Notes: a model not told the origin generated them from the sequence alone. Shown: positions 1 to 8,721, counted from the stretch's first letter. The stretch: 49,617 bases of DNA from an uncultured Collinsella sp. (GCA_902496335.1 CABVAO010000008.1:1-49617); one strand, 5' to 3'. Numbers and translations: made by a program.

Positions 1-47
1 AAGCGGTCGGCGGGGCCATTGTGGCTCTTGACAGCGGATTGGGTCAT
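1..47 (-). other. possible 5' end of a gene running off the left edge
   Basis: An ATG on the minus strand at 47 opens a frame reading MTQSAVKSHNGPADR to the window edge. Fifteen codons are too few to identify a protein and there is no good Shine-Dalgarno sequence, so this may be chance. It would be the next gene downstream of lacC in the same direction. Confidence 0.2.
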
Positions 48-55
48 ATGAGCGA

Positions 56-154
56 AAACCCGCCAGAGCGAGCAAGGTGCCTTGAAACGAGGCGGCATTG
101 ACCTTCTGGTCATGCCGCCGCAGTTGAAAGGCAGATTGCCGCTCTGGCGGGTTT
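56..154. repeat. nested inverted repeat downstream of lacC
   Basis: Arms at 56-70 and 140-154 are perfectly complementary over 15 bp (AAACCCGCCAGAGCG). Inside them a second hairpin is built on GGCGGCAT/ATGCCGCC near 92-120. There is a short T run after the right arm on the plus strand and an A run before the left arm, so it could terminate transcription in either direction. No protein is seen in 48-196. Confidence 0.6.
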
Positions 155-167
155 GCAGCGTCGGTTG

Positions 168-195
168 GTTACGGCGTTTAGTAAAACGCCGTAAC
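168..195. repeat. 12-bp-stem hairpin just after the lacC stop
   Basis: GTTACGGCGTTT at 168-179 pairs perfectly with its complement at 184-195, leaving a 4-nt loop, and lies 1 bp beyond the lacC stop codon. A hairpin of the same layout (GTTACGCGGTTT, 12-bp stem, 4-nt loop) follows lacB at 2404-2431. There is no T tract on the minus strand, so it may protect the mRNA 3' end rather than terminate. Confidence 0.6.
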
Positions 196-196
196 T

Positions 197-1132
197 TTAA
201 AGCTCCGTAACTTCAACGTTGTTGAAGATCTCGTCCCAGCGGTCCATGACCAGATGGCCGGTCTTGGGATCCATGGCGTTGAGCTTGCCGCAGGTATTGG
301 CGGTCTTGAGCACCGTGACGTCGTCGGCACCAGCAGCAATGGCATGCGCAAAACCGGCGATGGTCGAGTCACCGGAACCCGTCGCGTTCACAGCCGCAAT
401 CGCGGGCGTCTTGGCGCGGAACGCGCGGCCCTCATGGAAGCCCACCGAACCGGCAGCGCCCATCGAAACGACAACCCAGGGGATACCGGCAAAACGGTCA
501 TCGGCGGCAAGCGCCTCGCGCAGGGCATCGACATCATCGGTCGTAAAGGACGTACCCAGCAGGCCGTTAATCTCGGTCAGGTTGGGCTTTACGAGCTCAG
601 GCTTAGCGTCGGACTCCAGCGCGGCCTCCAGCGATGCGCCCGAGGTGTCGAGCAGCACCTTGGCGCCCGCCTCCTCGGCGATCTTGACGAGCTCGGCATA
701 GTAGCCGGCATCGACGCCACGCGGCAGCGAGCCCGAAAGCGTCACAACGTCCGCCTTCGCTGCAAGCTCGGCGAACTTGGCCGTAAAGGCCTCGAGCTCG
801 GCCGGGGCGATCTGCGGGCCGCTCTCCAGCAGCTCGGTCTGATTGCCCTCGTGCAGAATATTCAGGCAAATGCGCGTCTCACCGGCGATGGGCACAAAGT
901 CGTTCTTGACGCCGTCGGCATCCATAAGCTCGGCCATATAGGCACCCATGTGGCCGCCGAGCAGACCGGTCGCGAGCACATCGTCGCCCAACTGCAGCAG
1001 CACACGGCTCACGTTGAGGCCCTTGCCGCCAGCGGTCTTTTCGGGCGTCACACGGTTAACATCGTCGATGATCAGCTTGTCGAGCTGATAGCGCGTATCA
1101 ATCGACGGGTTCATGGTAACGGTCAGAATCAT
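197..1132 (-). CDS. lacC: tagatose-6-phosphate kinase / 1-phosphofructokinase family (copy 1)
   Basis: A 311-residue PfkB-family kinase predicted to phosphorylate tagatose-6-phosphate to the 1,6-bisphosphate in the cytoplasm. The glycine motif GGKGLNVSRVL lies near residue 35. The signature NATGSGDSTIAGF near residue 250 contains the likely catalytic base Asp255. The start MILTVTMNPSIDTRY is chosen because an AGGAG lies just upstream; an in-frame extension of 14 codons lacks support. It is the last gene of a lacA-lacB-lacX-lacC run and starts 53 bp after lacX. A near-identical paralogue lies at 26540-27475. Fructose-1-phosphate kinase activity cannot be excluded from sequence, but the lacAB context favours LacC. 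Confidence 0.9.
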   Translation of the reverse strand: MILTVTMNPSIDTRYQLDKLIIDDVNRVTPEKTAGGKGLNVSRVLLQLGDDVLATGLLGGHMGAYMAELMDADGVKNDFVPIAGETRICLNILHEGNQTELLESGPQIAPAELEAFTAKFAELAAKADVVTLSGSLPRGVDAGYYAELVKIAEEAGAKVLLDTSGASLEAALESDAKPELVKPNLTEINGLLGTSFTTDDVDALREALAADDRFAGIPWVVVSMGAAGSVGFHEGRAFRAKTPAIAAVNATGSGDSTIAGFAHAIAAGADDVTVLKTANTCGKLNAMDPKTGHLVMDRWDEIFNNVEVTEL

Positions 1133-1185
1133 GTTGAACTCCTGTTCCAGGGCGGCATAACCCGCCCCAAACATACGATAACTCG

Positions 1186-2067
1186 TTAAAGGATCTCGAT
1201 CTCAAAGCCGCGAGTGACGGTCTCTCCCGGCTTGGCCACCAGGCAGCCACGCTTGTGCTCCAGAATTTCGTCCTCGTCGGAGCAGGTGGACAGGCCGCCC
1301 CACGGTTCAACAGCCACAAAGTCGCCCTCGGGCTTGCTCCACACAATCAGGTACGGCATATCGGGGAACGTCAGGCGCACGCCCTTGTCCTCGGTTTTCT
1401 TGGTCAACGTAACCACGCGGCTCTCGAGCACGTCAAAGATGGTCTCCGCGAAGTCGAAGAGTTCGTGGGTAAGCGGCAGGTTCTGGCCGATCATGGGGTT
1501 CTTGCTGCGATGCTCAACATCAATCAGGCCCGTCGAGGGAACGGCAGTACAGAGCTCGGTGGCCTCGCGCTGCTCAAAACGGAGCTCGTAGTCGTCATAG
1601 GACTCGCCCTCGTCGAGCGGGCACTTAAAGCCGGGGTGGCCGCCCACAAAGAACGGCATGTCCTCGGTGCCCTCATTGGTCACCTCGTACGACACGGCCA
1701 CCTTTTCCGAATCGATCGTGTAACGAGCAACGATCTTAAACGGATACGGGTACTGCTCGAGCAACTCGGCATGGTCGGCAGAGCTTAAGCTCAGCGCAAC
1801 CATGTTGTCGCTCTGCTCCTCGAGCTTCCACTCCTGCTTGCGCGCAAAGCCGTGGCGGGCGAGCTTTACCTCGCGGCCGTCCATGGTCATTGCGTGACCA
1901 TCACGAAGGCCACCGCAGATCGGGAAGCAAATGGGCGCCTGGCCCGACCAGACCGCCGGATCACCCTGCCACAGGTACTCACGGCCGTTGGCCGCAATAG
2001 AAGTGAACGACCCGCCCGCCGTGCTCAGTGCCACGCGGATAGAACCGTTATCAAGAACAAACTCCAT
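1186..2067 (-). CDS. lacX: aldose 1-epimerase family protein, LacX-like (copy 1)
   Basis: A 293-residue protein of the aldose-epimerase (galactose mutarotase-like) fold as found in LacX of lactose operons. Visible features are an N-terminal beta-rich segment with NGREYLWQGDPAVW, then ICFPICGGLRDG, GGHPGFKCPLDEGE and a C-terminal VEPWGG. Start MEFVLDNGS is preceded by AGGAGA at good spacing; a longer frame adds six residues. It lies between lacB and lacC on the same strand. Its exact substrate is not known for the family. A second copy of the same length lies at 27535-28416, again directly before a lacC. Confidence 0.85.
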   Translation of the reverse strand: MEFVLDNGSIRVALSTAGGSFTSIAANGREYLWQGDPAVWSGQAPICFPICGGLRDGHAMTMDGREVKLARHGFARKQEWKLEEQSDNMVALSLSSADHAELLEQYPYPFKIVARYTIDSEKVAVSYEVTNEGTEDMPFFVGGHPGFKCPLDEGESYDDYELRFEQREATELCTAVPSTGLIDVEHRSKNPMIGQNLPLTHELFDFAETIFDVLESRVVTLTKKTEDKGVRLTFPDMPYLIVWSKPEGDFVAVEPWGGLSTCSDEDEILEHKRGCLVAKPGETVTRGFEIEIL

Positions 2068-2403
2068 GGGAATCTTCTCCTTCACATATCATCTTGCACG
2101 ATCCATTGCGAACGCCGTGCCTTTAGCACAAAGGTAATGAGGCGGCGCCGCACGCAAAAGAACAATGCACGCCAAGCCCGCCAAGCCAATTGGGCTGATA
2201 GAAAACTGGCCCGCGCCCCATTACAGAAACGCGAGCCGTCAATTGAAAAGCTGCAGAATGCCGAGTACCGCCAAGAGCGAAGCACACAAGCTCAGCAAGC
2301 AAACGTGTTATCGGAGCAACTTGCCGTACCAGAACGCTTCGCAACAACAGCGGTAACCCCACAGGCACCCTCAACGTCAGCGAGCGTCGCGCAGCGTCGA
2401 CCC

Positions 2404-2431
2404 GTTACGCGGTTTGGTAAAACCGCGTAAC
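2404..2431. repeat. 12-bp-stem hairpin after lacB; rest of the 368-bp gap empty
   Basis: GTTACGCGGTTT at 2404-2415 pairs with 2420-2431 around a 4-nt loop, 4 bp from the lacB stop. It matches the hairpin behind lacC in layout. I see no convincing gene in 2068-2435, so lacX and lacC are either reached by readthrough from lacAB or have their own promoter here. Confidence 0.6.
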
Positions 2432-2435
2432 CTCC

Positions 2436-2960
2436 TTAGTCGTGGTATTCGCCGCGGTCCCACTTCTCGAGGAACTCGTCAAAGAAGTGCGGGTCAGCCT
2501 GAGCCTCGGCGTCGGCCTTATTGCAGGCATCGATCTTGGCGATCAGGGCATCGTGCTCGGGGGTCTTCTCGTAGGGCTCCTCCAGGAAGGCAAGCATGAT
2601 ATCGGCCATCAGGAACTCGCCGGTGATCTTGCCGCCAAAGCCCACGATGTTGGCGTTGAGCTCGCGACGGGCATACAGGGCAGAGGTCATGTCGCGAACC
2701 AGGGCACAGCGGGCGCCGGGAACCTTGTTGACGGCGTTGGTGATGCCAATGCCGGTGCCGCACAGGGCCACGCCAAAGTCGGCCTTGCCGCTGGCAACAG
2801 CCTCGCCCACGGCCTTACCGTAGATGGGATAGTGCGTACGGGTGTGGCTGTAGGTGCCGCAGTCGAGCACCTTGTAGCCAGCCTGCTCCAGGCGGTCGGC
2901 CAGATAGATCTTCTCGTCCGTAACGATATGGTCGCAACCGATTGCGATGGTCTTCTTCAT
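2436..2960 (-). CDS. lacB: galactose-6-phosphate isomerase subunit LacB
   Basis: A 174-residue RpiB/LacAB-family protein. With LacA it forms the enzyme converting galactose-6-phosphate to tagatose-6-phosphate. The N-terminal IAIGCDHIVTDEK carries the family Asp-His, and CGTGIGITNAVNKVPGARCAL is the phosphate-binding and catalytic Cys region (near residues 68-88). Length fits LacB (about 171). AAAGGA lies upstream of the ATG. It follows lacA by 63 bp on the same strand. Confidence 0.93.
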   Translation of the reverse strand: MKKTIAIGCDHIVTDEKIYLADRLEQAGYKVLDCGTYSHTRTHYPIYGKAVGEAVASGKADFGVALCGTGIGITNAVNKVPGARCALVRDMTSALYARRELNANIVGFGGKITGEFLMADIMLAFLEEPYEKTPEHDALIAKIDACNKADAEAQADPHFFDEFLEKWDRGEYHD

Positions 2961-3023
2961 CAGAACGTCCTTTCGTCTGAATTCACAAGTTGAGGTAGAA
3001 GTTCGAGTTCTCGGTGGCTCTCG

Positions 3024-3452
3024 TTAGGCCATCTTGTTGAGCATGTCGACACGGATCTGGTGACGGCCGCCGGCGTACTGTGCACGCAGGAACTCGCGGG
3101 CGATCTTCTTGGCGACCTCGGTGCCCACAACGCCCGGGCCCATGGTGACCATGCGCGAGCCGTTGTGCTCGCGGGTCATGTAAGCGGAACGCTCGTCGGA
3201 AATGTTGGCGACGACCATGCCCTTGATCTTGACGGCGGCCATATAGGAGCCGACGCCGTACTTATCGAATGCAAAGCCCTGGGAATCCTTGTGCTCCAGC
3301 AGGTCCTTGGCAACGGCGGTCGCGGAATCGACAAAGTCCGCGGCAGGGGTCTCGGAATAGTCGACGACCTCGTGACCGTCGGCGATGAGCATCTCCTTGA
3401 TGGACTCCTTCATCGACATACCGTCGGCATCGGAAGCGATTACAACCCTCAT
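3024..3452 (-). CDS. lacA: galactose-6-phosphate isomerase subunit LacA
   Basis: A 142-residue RpiB-family subunit that pairs with LacB. It opens MRVVIASDADGMSMKE, in which the family His of the DHxG motif is replaced, as is typical of LacA. The conserved tail contains EFLRAQYAGGRHQIRVDMLNKM. AAGGAGG precedes the ATG with ideal spacing. It is the first gene of the lacABXC run, and the 307-bp gap upstream carries GAACA/TGTTC inverted repeats likely to be its operator. Confidence 0.93.
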   Translation of the reverse strand: MRVVIASDADGMSMKESIKEMLIADGHEVVDYSETPAADFVDSATAVAKDLLEHKDSQGFAFDKYGVGSYMAAVKIKGMVVANISDERSAYMTREHNGSRMVTMGPGVVGTEVAKKIAREFLRAQYAGGRHQIRVDMLNKMA

Positions 3453-3546
3453 GACATCCTCCTTGAGAGATACGCAGGTGCGTAGTTTCTGTTTGGAAGT
3501 GTTGAATCGCGTTCAGGTCCGGGCATCTGAATGTGCGGTTCTTCAC

Positions 3547-3632
3547 TGTTCATGTTTATTTGAACACAGTCGAACAGTAACTGCAAGAATTATTTGTTTA
3601 TCTTTGTTCTTTTTTGAACAAATACCGTTCAC
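3547..3632 (-). promoter_or_regulatory. candidate operator cluster upstream of lacA
   Basis: The gap 3453-3759 is AT-rich. It holds TTTGTTC at 3603-3609 paired with GAACAAA at 3616-3622, a TGTTC (3547-3551)/GAACA (3562-3566) pair and a further GAACAG at 3572-3577. The GAACAAAT core also occurs upstream of the deoR gene (22583-22590) and in the lacG2 promoter (11650-11657). This suggests a DeoR/LacR-type site, though the protein that binds it is inferred only. Confidence 0.45.
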
Positions 3633-3759
3633 AGATGATTGCTGACCGTTTGGACTGGGCGCGAACGTAGCGACCATGTGTTCAACAAACAAAAGGGCGA
3701 CCGAGAACGTGTCTCGGCCGGCCTTCTTACGGTTGATCTTCCAAAGATCGCTTTGCCGC

Positions 3760-4773
3760 CTACTCAGACTGCCTGCCCTTCTTGGCGTGCTTGGACGGAG
3801 CACTCAGAAAGCGGCCCGTCAAATAGTTCGCGGGACCGGAGATATCAATCCCCAGCAGGGTGTGCCCCAGCCACAAAAACGCCGCGAGCACCAGCAATGG
3901 AATCACGCACGAGGTCACGATCATCACGATGGCGCCTTCGATAAGGTCGGTCACCTGCTGCACAATTTCATCGGTCATCTGCTTGGCGCCGCTGGTCACC
4001 GACGTGACGAGGCCCGAGGCACCGTCGGCAAGCTGCTCGAGCACGCTCTTGGACTCTGCGGACTCGGTCTTTTTCTTGCTTGTTTTGGAGCTATCGCTAT
4101 CTGCCGCACTCGCAGCGTCGGCCGCCTTTTGCTCGGCCGCCTCGATGCTAACGCGATACGTTTCATCGACCTTCTGCGACACCCATACGCTCGCAGGCAC
4201 AAGCGCCATACCGATCACGGCAACCACCAGCACGCGCGTCGCCACACGGCGCAGGACAGTGCTCGTGCTCCAGCGCCCGTGAATGCCGAGCGACACCGCA
4301 AAGAGCACCAACGCAAACGGGATTAAGATGCCCAGGCCAACCGACCACAAAATCGTGAGCAAATATTTCTCTAGGTATAGCACGGCAAGCACGATACCAA
4401 GGTTGCCCGAAAGCTGTGCGAGCTGCTCGGCAACCGGCGTTCCCGTATCACCCGGCAGCGCGGTAATACCCGCAGACAGAGCAACGCATGAAGCCGTGAG
4501 CGCCAAAACGTTGCCCTTCTTTTGGTCGATGACCTCGATGGTAGAGTCCCAAGTTTTGGTATCGGCGAAATGCGGACGAGCAACAAAGCCCGACAGCAGT
4601 GCCAGGACCACGAGCGCAACGATAAAGCCAATCTGCAGCTTTTTGTTTGTGCACACGACATCGGACAGACTGGGCTGCAGCTCGGTTACCGTCGTGTGCT
4701 CGGTTATCTGGACAGGACGTCCATGAGCCATCTCGTGCGCGTCTCTTTTTTGTATTGACCCGTTATCCGGCAT
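3760..4773 (-). CDS. multi-pass membrane protein of unknown function
   Basis: A 337-residue protein with about six hydrophobic segments (near residues 47-65, 88-105, 122-140, 143-168, 180-205 and 290-315). A charged Ser/Lys/Ala-rich cytoplasmic or extracellular stretch lies around 215-245, and a basic C-terminus ends in KHAKKGRQ. AGGAGG sits 6 bp before the ATG, so the start is firm. I do not recognise the family. It lies between lacF and lacA on the same strand, but with long gaps on both sides, so a role in lactose use is not established. Confidence 0.75.
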   Translation of the reverse strand: MPDNGSIQKRDAHEMAHGRPVQITEHTTVTELQPSLSDVVCTNKKLQIGFIVALVVLALLSGFVARPHFADTKTWDSTIEVIDQKKGNVLALTASCVALSAGITALPGDTGTPVAEQLAQLSGNLGIVLAVLYLEKYLLTILWSVGLGILIPFALVLFAVSLGIHGRWSTSTVLRRVATRVLVVAVIGMALVPASVWVSQKVDETYRVSIEAAEQKAADAASAADSDSSKTSKKKTESAESKSVLEQLADGASGLVTSVTSGAKQMTDEIVQQVTDLIEGAIVMIVTSCVIPLLVLAAFLWLGHTLLGIDISGPANYLTGRFLSAPSKHAKKGRQSE

Positions 4774-4863
4774 TTGGATACCTCCTCAGTCCGGTCTGTA
4801 TTGCGGATGGAAGTATACCCACCCAGTAAAAACCGAACGGGAGGACAACGGAGCGCACCAAGA

Positions 4864-4969
4864 CTGTCCCCAATGACTATCTCCGGATGAGTTGCGGTGG
4901 AATAGGGATTGTTTTGCGCCCGTCGGCCCCTATTCAGTCCCTATTTCACCGCAACTTGGAGGAGGACAG
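4864..4969. repeat. 106-bp imperfect palindromic element
   Basis: Inner arms 4891-4908 and 4938-4955 pair over 18 bp with one mismatch (GTTGCGGTGGAATAGGGA). Outer CTGTCC at 4864-4869 pairs with GGACAG at 4964-4969. It is longer than needed for a terminator and has no T tract on the inner arms. It could be a small miniature element abutting the lacF terminator. Confidence 0.55.
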
Positions 4970-5003
4970 AAAAAGCCCTGTCGCGGGTAGCGGCAGAGCT
5001 TTT
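4970..5003 (-). terminator. rho-independent terminator of lacF
   Basis: On the minus strand a G+C-rich 11-bp stem (AGCTCTGCCGC pairing, with two wobbles, to GCGACAGGGCT) is followed by five T residues, 28 bp beyond the lacF stop. Confidence 0.75.
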
Positions 5004-5030
5004 GGAAGGGAACTTGGTTGTGAGGGCTCG

Positions 5031-5369
5031 TTAGGCGAGCTTGGCCTCGAGCTCGGCGATGCGCTTGTAGGCATCGATGGTAAAGCGGGCCTGCTTCTCC
5101 AGGATCATAGTGGTCATGAGAGTGTCCTGAGCGTGAGCCATGATGAAGGTCATCTCCATCTCGCCGCCGCCGGCCTCCTGCGAAAGCAGCTTGGTCTGCG
5201 TGTCGTGGGCACCGATGAGCGCATCGCTGGCATCCTTGTGCAGCTGCTCGGCCTTCTCAAAGTCACCCTCGCGAGCAGCATCGAGCGCTGCAAGCAGATC
5301 GGTCTGGGCGTCACCTGCGTATGCGACAATCTCGAATCCAACCATCGAGATTTCTTCTTTGGTTGCCAT
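5031..5369 (-). CDS. lacF: PTS lactose/cellobiose-type IIA component
   Basis: A 112-residue cytoplasmic phosphocarrier of the lactose PTS family. IMAHAQD places the phosphorylated histidine at His79, matching His78 of classical LacF. Acidic and hydrophobic helices flank it as in the trimeric family fold. AAAGGA precedes the ATG. It is the only lactose-family IIA in the window, while three IICB permeases without a IIA follow at 6946, 13487 and 16790, so it probably serves all three. It is separated from the lacI gene upstream by 214 bp carrying GAACA and ACCGTT-type motifs. Confidence 0.93.
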   Translation of the reverse strand: MATKEEISMVGFEIVAYAGDAQTDLLAALDAAREGDFEKAEQLHKDASDALIGAHDTQTKLLSQEAGGGEMEMTFIMAHAQDTLMTTMILEKQARFTIDAYKRIAELEAKLA

Positions 5370-5583
5370 ATTGCGTTCCTTTCACATATGAACCAATGGA
5401 GAGCATCGCGTCCGGGCATACGCGCTGCGTTGTGTATGACAGAAACAATAACATTCAAACAAAAAAGAACAGCGCAAAACGTGATTTCGAGCTATGAACG
5501 GTCACTTTTCGCCCGTGAACGGTTTTTGAACCAATCTGAACAATATCGAACACAATTAGCGGCAACCCAAACAGACCCGCGCC

Positions 5584-6588
5584 CTAGCGTACATCGCGCA
5601 CCGTATCGCCCTCGACGAGCACGCCCGGAAACAGCATGTGCTCCACACCGAGTGCAACGCCCTCGGCGCCGGCAATCTTGTCGACCGCCCACATGCCGAC
5701 GCGCTTGTTGTCAAAGCGCACCGTGGTCAGGCGACGATCGGGCACGATATCGCCCAGACTATCGTCAACACCCACCACGCTCACGTCCTCGGGCACGCGC
5801 TTTCCGCGCGACTCGAGTCCGCGAATGCAGCCATATGCCATGGCATCGTTGGAGGCATAGATGGCAGTACAGGTCGGATCATCCGCCAGAGCCTGGCCTG
5901 CGGCATATCCGCTCTGTGCCGTCCAGTCGCCGCGCACGAGCTGCGGGGGCTCAATGCCATGCGCGCGCAATGTCTCACGCCAGCCTTCCTCGCGCCGCAT
6001 GCCCGAAAGCGAACGCTCGGGGCATGAGATAAAGTGCACGGTCTTGTGCCCCCGCCCCAGCAAGTACTCGACCACCTGGCGCGAGCAATCGAACTGGTCG
6101 TTATCGACCGTTGAACAGAGCGGGTGCTCCAGCATGGTAACGAGCACCGTCTGCATACCGGGCAGCGGCTCAAAAGTGCCAAAGTCTGCCGGCATGCGGT
6201 TCATGATCACGACCATACCGTCTACCGGCAGCGCGCTCATGCGTGACGATGCGCTCTCGAGGGTATACGGATGCCCGTCTACTTTAGTGAGGGTGATGGC
6301 ATAGCCATGTTTGTCGGCCGCGGCGGCAAAGCCCTCCATACGGTCGAGGTTGCCGGTACCGGTAATGTTGAACATGGCGACGCCGACGGTCTTAAACTTA
6401 CCGCGGCGCAGCGATCGGCCGGCAAAGTTTGGGCGATACCCCAGCTCGCGCATGGCGGCACGCACGCGTTCCTTGGTCTTGGGGCGCACGCTGGGCGAAT
6501 CGTGCACGGTGCGCGAGACCGTCTGCTCCGAGACGCCCGCGAGACGCGCCACATCCTTAACGGATACCGATTTTTTAACAGCGGCCAT
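5584..6588 (-). CDS. LacI-family transcriptional regulator, module 1
   Basis: A 334-residue repressor. The N-terminal helix-turn-helix (VKDVARLAGVSEQTVSRTV, residues about 10-28) and hinge RPNFAGRSLRRG are followed by a periplasmic-binding-protein-like sugar domain with the family motifs DGMVVIMNRMP, AIYASNDAMAYG and VVGVDDS. It is divergent from lacE1, and the shared 357-bp gap holds two operator palindromes (6747-6764, 6867-6884). The ligand is unknown; a phosphorylated or free beta-galactoside is plausible. Confidence 0.92.
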   Translation of the reverse strand: MAAVKKSVSVKDVARLAGVSEQTVSRTVHDSPSVRPKTKERVRAAMRELGYRPNFAGRSLRRGKFKTVGVAMFNITGTGNLDRMEGFAAAADKHGYAITLTKVDGHPYTLESASSRMSALPVDGMVVIMNRMPADFGTFEPLPGMQTVLVTMLEHPLCSTVDNDQFDCSRQVVEYLLGRGHKTVHFISCPERSLSGMRREEGWRETLRAHGIEPPQLVRGDWTAQSGYAAGQALADDPTCTAIYASNDAMAYGCIRGLESRGKRVPEDVSVVGVDDSLGDIVPDRRLTTVRFDNKRVGMWAVDKIAGAEGVALGVEHMLFPGVLVEGDTVRDVR

Positions 6589-6700
6589 AGGTCGATCTTT
6601 CTATGTCAACGATGCTATTGGTGGCACCTTGCGCAGTCATTTTTACCGCCTTCAAGTATATCCAACGCCTCCCCCACCATGCGCTCACCACCCAAAACCT

Positions 6701-6711
6701 ACCGTTCACCG
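6701..6711. promoter_or_regulatory. ACCGTTCACCG motif
   Basis: This 11-mer lies in the regulator-1/lacE1 gap. Versions of it recur upstream of other PTS genes in the window (11640, 16588, 36150, 36368 and, on the other strand, 5514 and 36349). A general carbon-control site is possible. Confidence 0.4.
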
Positions 6712-6746
6712 ACATTTTTGCTTCCTCGAACGGCTTTTGTCGCCCA

Positions 6747-6764
6747 AATGTTAACGTTGCCATT
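6747..6764. promoter_or_regulatory. LacI-type operator, module 1, distal
   Basis: An 18-bp palindrome AATGnnAACGTTnnCATT in the gap between regulator 1 and lacE1. The same pattern recurs 120 bp away and in modules 2 and 3. Confidence 0.65.
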
Positions 6765-6866
6765 GTGAAAACACAGAGCCACCGGGCGGCTCAAACGTTT
6801 ACGCGCAAGGAATCGACGGTTCACAGGCACAGGAACCACCGGTTCGCTTCTTTTTTTGTGTCACAA

Positions 6867-6884
6867 AATGGCAACGTCAACATT
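6867..6884. promoter_or_regulatory. LacI-type operator, module 1, proximal
   Basis: AATGGCAACGTCAACATT is a one-mismatch version of the AATGnnAACGTTnnCATT palindrome, 61 bp before the lacE1 start. The 120-bp centre spacing to the distal site would allow looping. Confidence 0.65.
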
Positions 6885-6945
6885 TTGGTAACCGAAAGTC
6901 AAAAGCTACCATCGTTGCTAACCCACCGACTCTTAGGAGCATTGC

Positions 6946-8721
6946 ATGGAGCAACTCATCGCCATCATCGAAAAGGGCCAGCCCTTTTTCAACGCGATCG
7001 CCCGCAACAAGTACCTCAAGGCGATCCGCGACGGCTTTATCTCCGTCATCCCCATCATCATCTTCTCGTCCATCTTCTGCCTGGTAGCCTCGGTTCCCAA
7101 CATCTGGGGTTTCTACTGGCCCGATGACATCAACAACGCCCTGTGGAAGTGCTACAACTACTCCATGGGCATCCTGGCCATCGCCTGCGCCGCCACCACG
7201 GCCAAGCACTTCGCCGACGCTCAGAACCGCGATCTGCCCAAGAACAACCAGATCAACTTCATCTCGTGCATGTGCGCGGCCATCATCGGCTTCTTGCTCC
7301 TTTCGAGCGACACCATCGCCACGGACGCCGCCAGCGGCTTCAACACCACCTACCTTGGTTCCAAAGGCCTGCTGACCGCCTTTATCGCTGCGTTTGTGAC
7401 CGGCATCATCTACAAGTTCTTCATTAAGCGCAACATCACCGTCAAGATGCCCGAGCAGGTTCCGCCCAACATCTCGCAGACCTTTAAGGACATCATCCCC
7501 TTCTCCGTCTGCATCACCGTCTTTTGGGTCTTTGACATAGCCTTCCGCGCTGCTTTTGGCTTCTGCTTTGCCCAGGGCGTCATCCAGGTGTTCCAGCCCC
7601 TGTTCACCGCTGCCGACGGCTACATCGGCCTTGCTGTGATCTACGGCGCCATGAGCCTGTTCTGGTTCGTCGGCGTCCACGGTCCCTCGATCGTCGAGCC
7701 CGCCATCGCCGCCGCCCTCGTTGCCAACATGACCGACAACCTGGCCGCGTTCCAGGCTGGCCAGCACGCTTCCGCCGTCCTGACCCAGGGTGCCCAGTAC
7801 TTCGTCGTCTGCATGGGCGGCACCGGCGCCACGCTCGTCCTGGTCTTTATGTTCTGCTTCCTGGCCAAGTCTCAGGAGATGCGCGCCGTCGGTAAGGCCG
7901 CTATCGTCCCCGTGTGCTTTGCCGTCAACGAGCCGCTGCTGTTCGCCGCACCCATCGTGCTCAACCCCGTCTTCTTTGTCCCGTTTGTCTTTGCCCCGAT
8001 CGCCAACATCTGGATCCTCAAGATCTTTATCGACTTCTTGGGCATGAACGGCTTTATGTACACCCTGCCTTGGACCGTCCCCGGCCCCATCGGCACCATC
8101 ATGGGCCTGGGCTTCCAGCCGCTCGCCTTTGTGATGCTCGCCCTTATCCTGGTCGTCGACTTCGTTCTGTACTACCCGTTCTTCCGCGCCTATGACGCCC
8201 AGAAGTGCGCCGAGGAGGCCGAGATCTCCCAGGAGGAGCTCGCCGCCAAGAACGCCGAGAAGGCCGCCAAGCTCAACGATGCCTTCCAGGGCAAGGCTGA
8301 CGCCAAGAGCGTTGCTGCCGGCGCTGCCGCCGAGGCCGTGAAGGCTGACGCCCCCGCCGCTTCTGCAGCACCCGCTGCCGGGGCAACGACCGCCAGCGAC
8401 CTCAACGGCAAGCGCGTGCTCGTGCTCTGCCAGGGTGGCGGTACCTCGGGCCTGCTCGCTAACGCGCTGGCCAAGGCCGCCAAGGAGCGCGGCATCAATC
8501 TTGAGACCGCTGCCGAGGCCTATGGCAACCACGTCGACATGCTCCCCGACTTTGATCTGGTCGTCCTGGCCCCGCAGGCTGCCAGCTACCTGGCCGACCT
8601 GCAGAAAGACTGCGAGCGCGTGGGCAACAAGTGCGTCGCCTGCCGCGGTAAGCAGTACATCGAGCTCTCCCAGAACGGCGACAAGTCTCTCGCCTTCGTC
8701 TCCGAACAACTTTCGAAGTAA
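6946..8721 (+). CDS. lacE: PTS lactose-type IICB permease, module 1
   Basis: A 591-residue integral membrane permease that takes up and phosphorylates its sugar. The IIC domain spans about residues 1-430 with many membrane segments and the conserved GVHGPSIV and NEPLLFAAP motifs. An Ala/Lys-rich linker (about 430-480) leads to a IIB domain whose VLVLCQGGGTSG puts the phosphocysteine at Cys495. No IIA domain is fused, so it needs LacF. TAGGAG precedes the ATG. It is divergent from regulator 1 and followed by lacG1. It is less similar to the other two permeases than they are to each other. Confidence 0.93.
   Translation: MEQLIAIIEKGQPFFNAIARNKYLKAIRDGFISVIPIIIFSSIFCLVASVPNIWGFYWPDDINNALWKCYNYSMGILAIACAATTAKHFADAQNRDLPKNNQINFISCMCAAIIGFLLLSSDTIATDAASGFNTTYLGSKGLLTAFIAAFVTGIIYKFFIKRNITVKMPEQVPPNISQTFKDIIPFSVCITVFWVFDIAFRAAFGFCFAQGVIQVFQPLFTAADGYIGLAVIYGAMSLFWFVGVHGPSIVEPAIAAALVANMTDNLAAFQAGQHASAVLTQGAQYFVVCMGGTGATLVLVFMFCFLAKSQEMRAVGKAAIVPVCFAVNEPLLFAAPIVLNPVFFVPFVFAPIANIWILKIFIDFLGMNGFMYTLPWTVPGPIGTIMGLGFQPLAFVMLALILVVDFVLYYPFFRAYDAQKCAEEAEISQEELAAKNAEKAAKLNDAFQGKADAKSVAAGAAAEAVKADAPAASAAPAAGATTASDLNGKRVLVLCQGGGTSGLLANALAKAAKERGINLETAAEAYGNHVDMLPDFDLVVLAPQAASYLADLQKDCERVGNKCVACRGKQYIELSQNGDKSLAFVSEQLSK

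Noticed and set aside
4887..6032. 381-codon plus-strand frame opposite lacF and regulator 1
   Set aside because: It crosses a terminator and two well-supported minus-strand genes and has no recognisable domain.
6877..8709. 610-codon minus-strand frame opposite lacE1
   Set aside because: Antisense shadow of the permease; low-complexity acidic translation without motifs.
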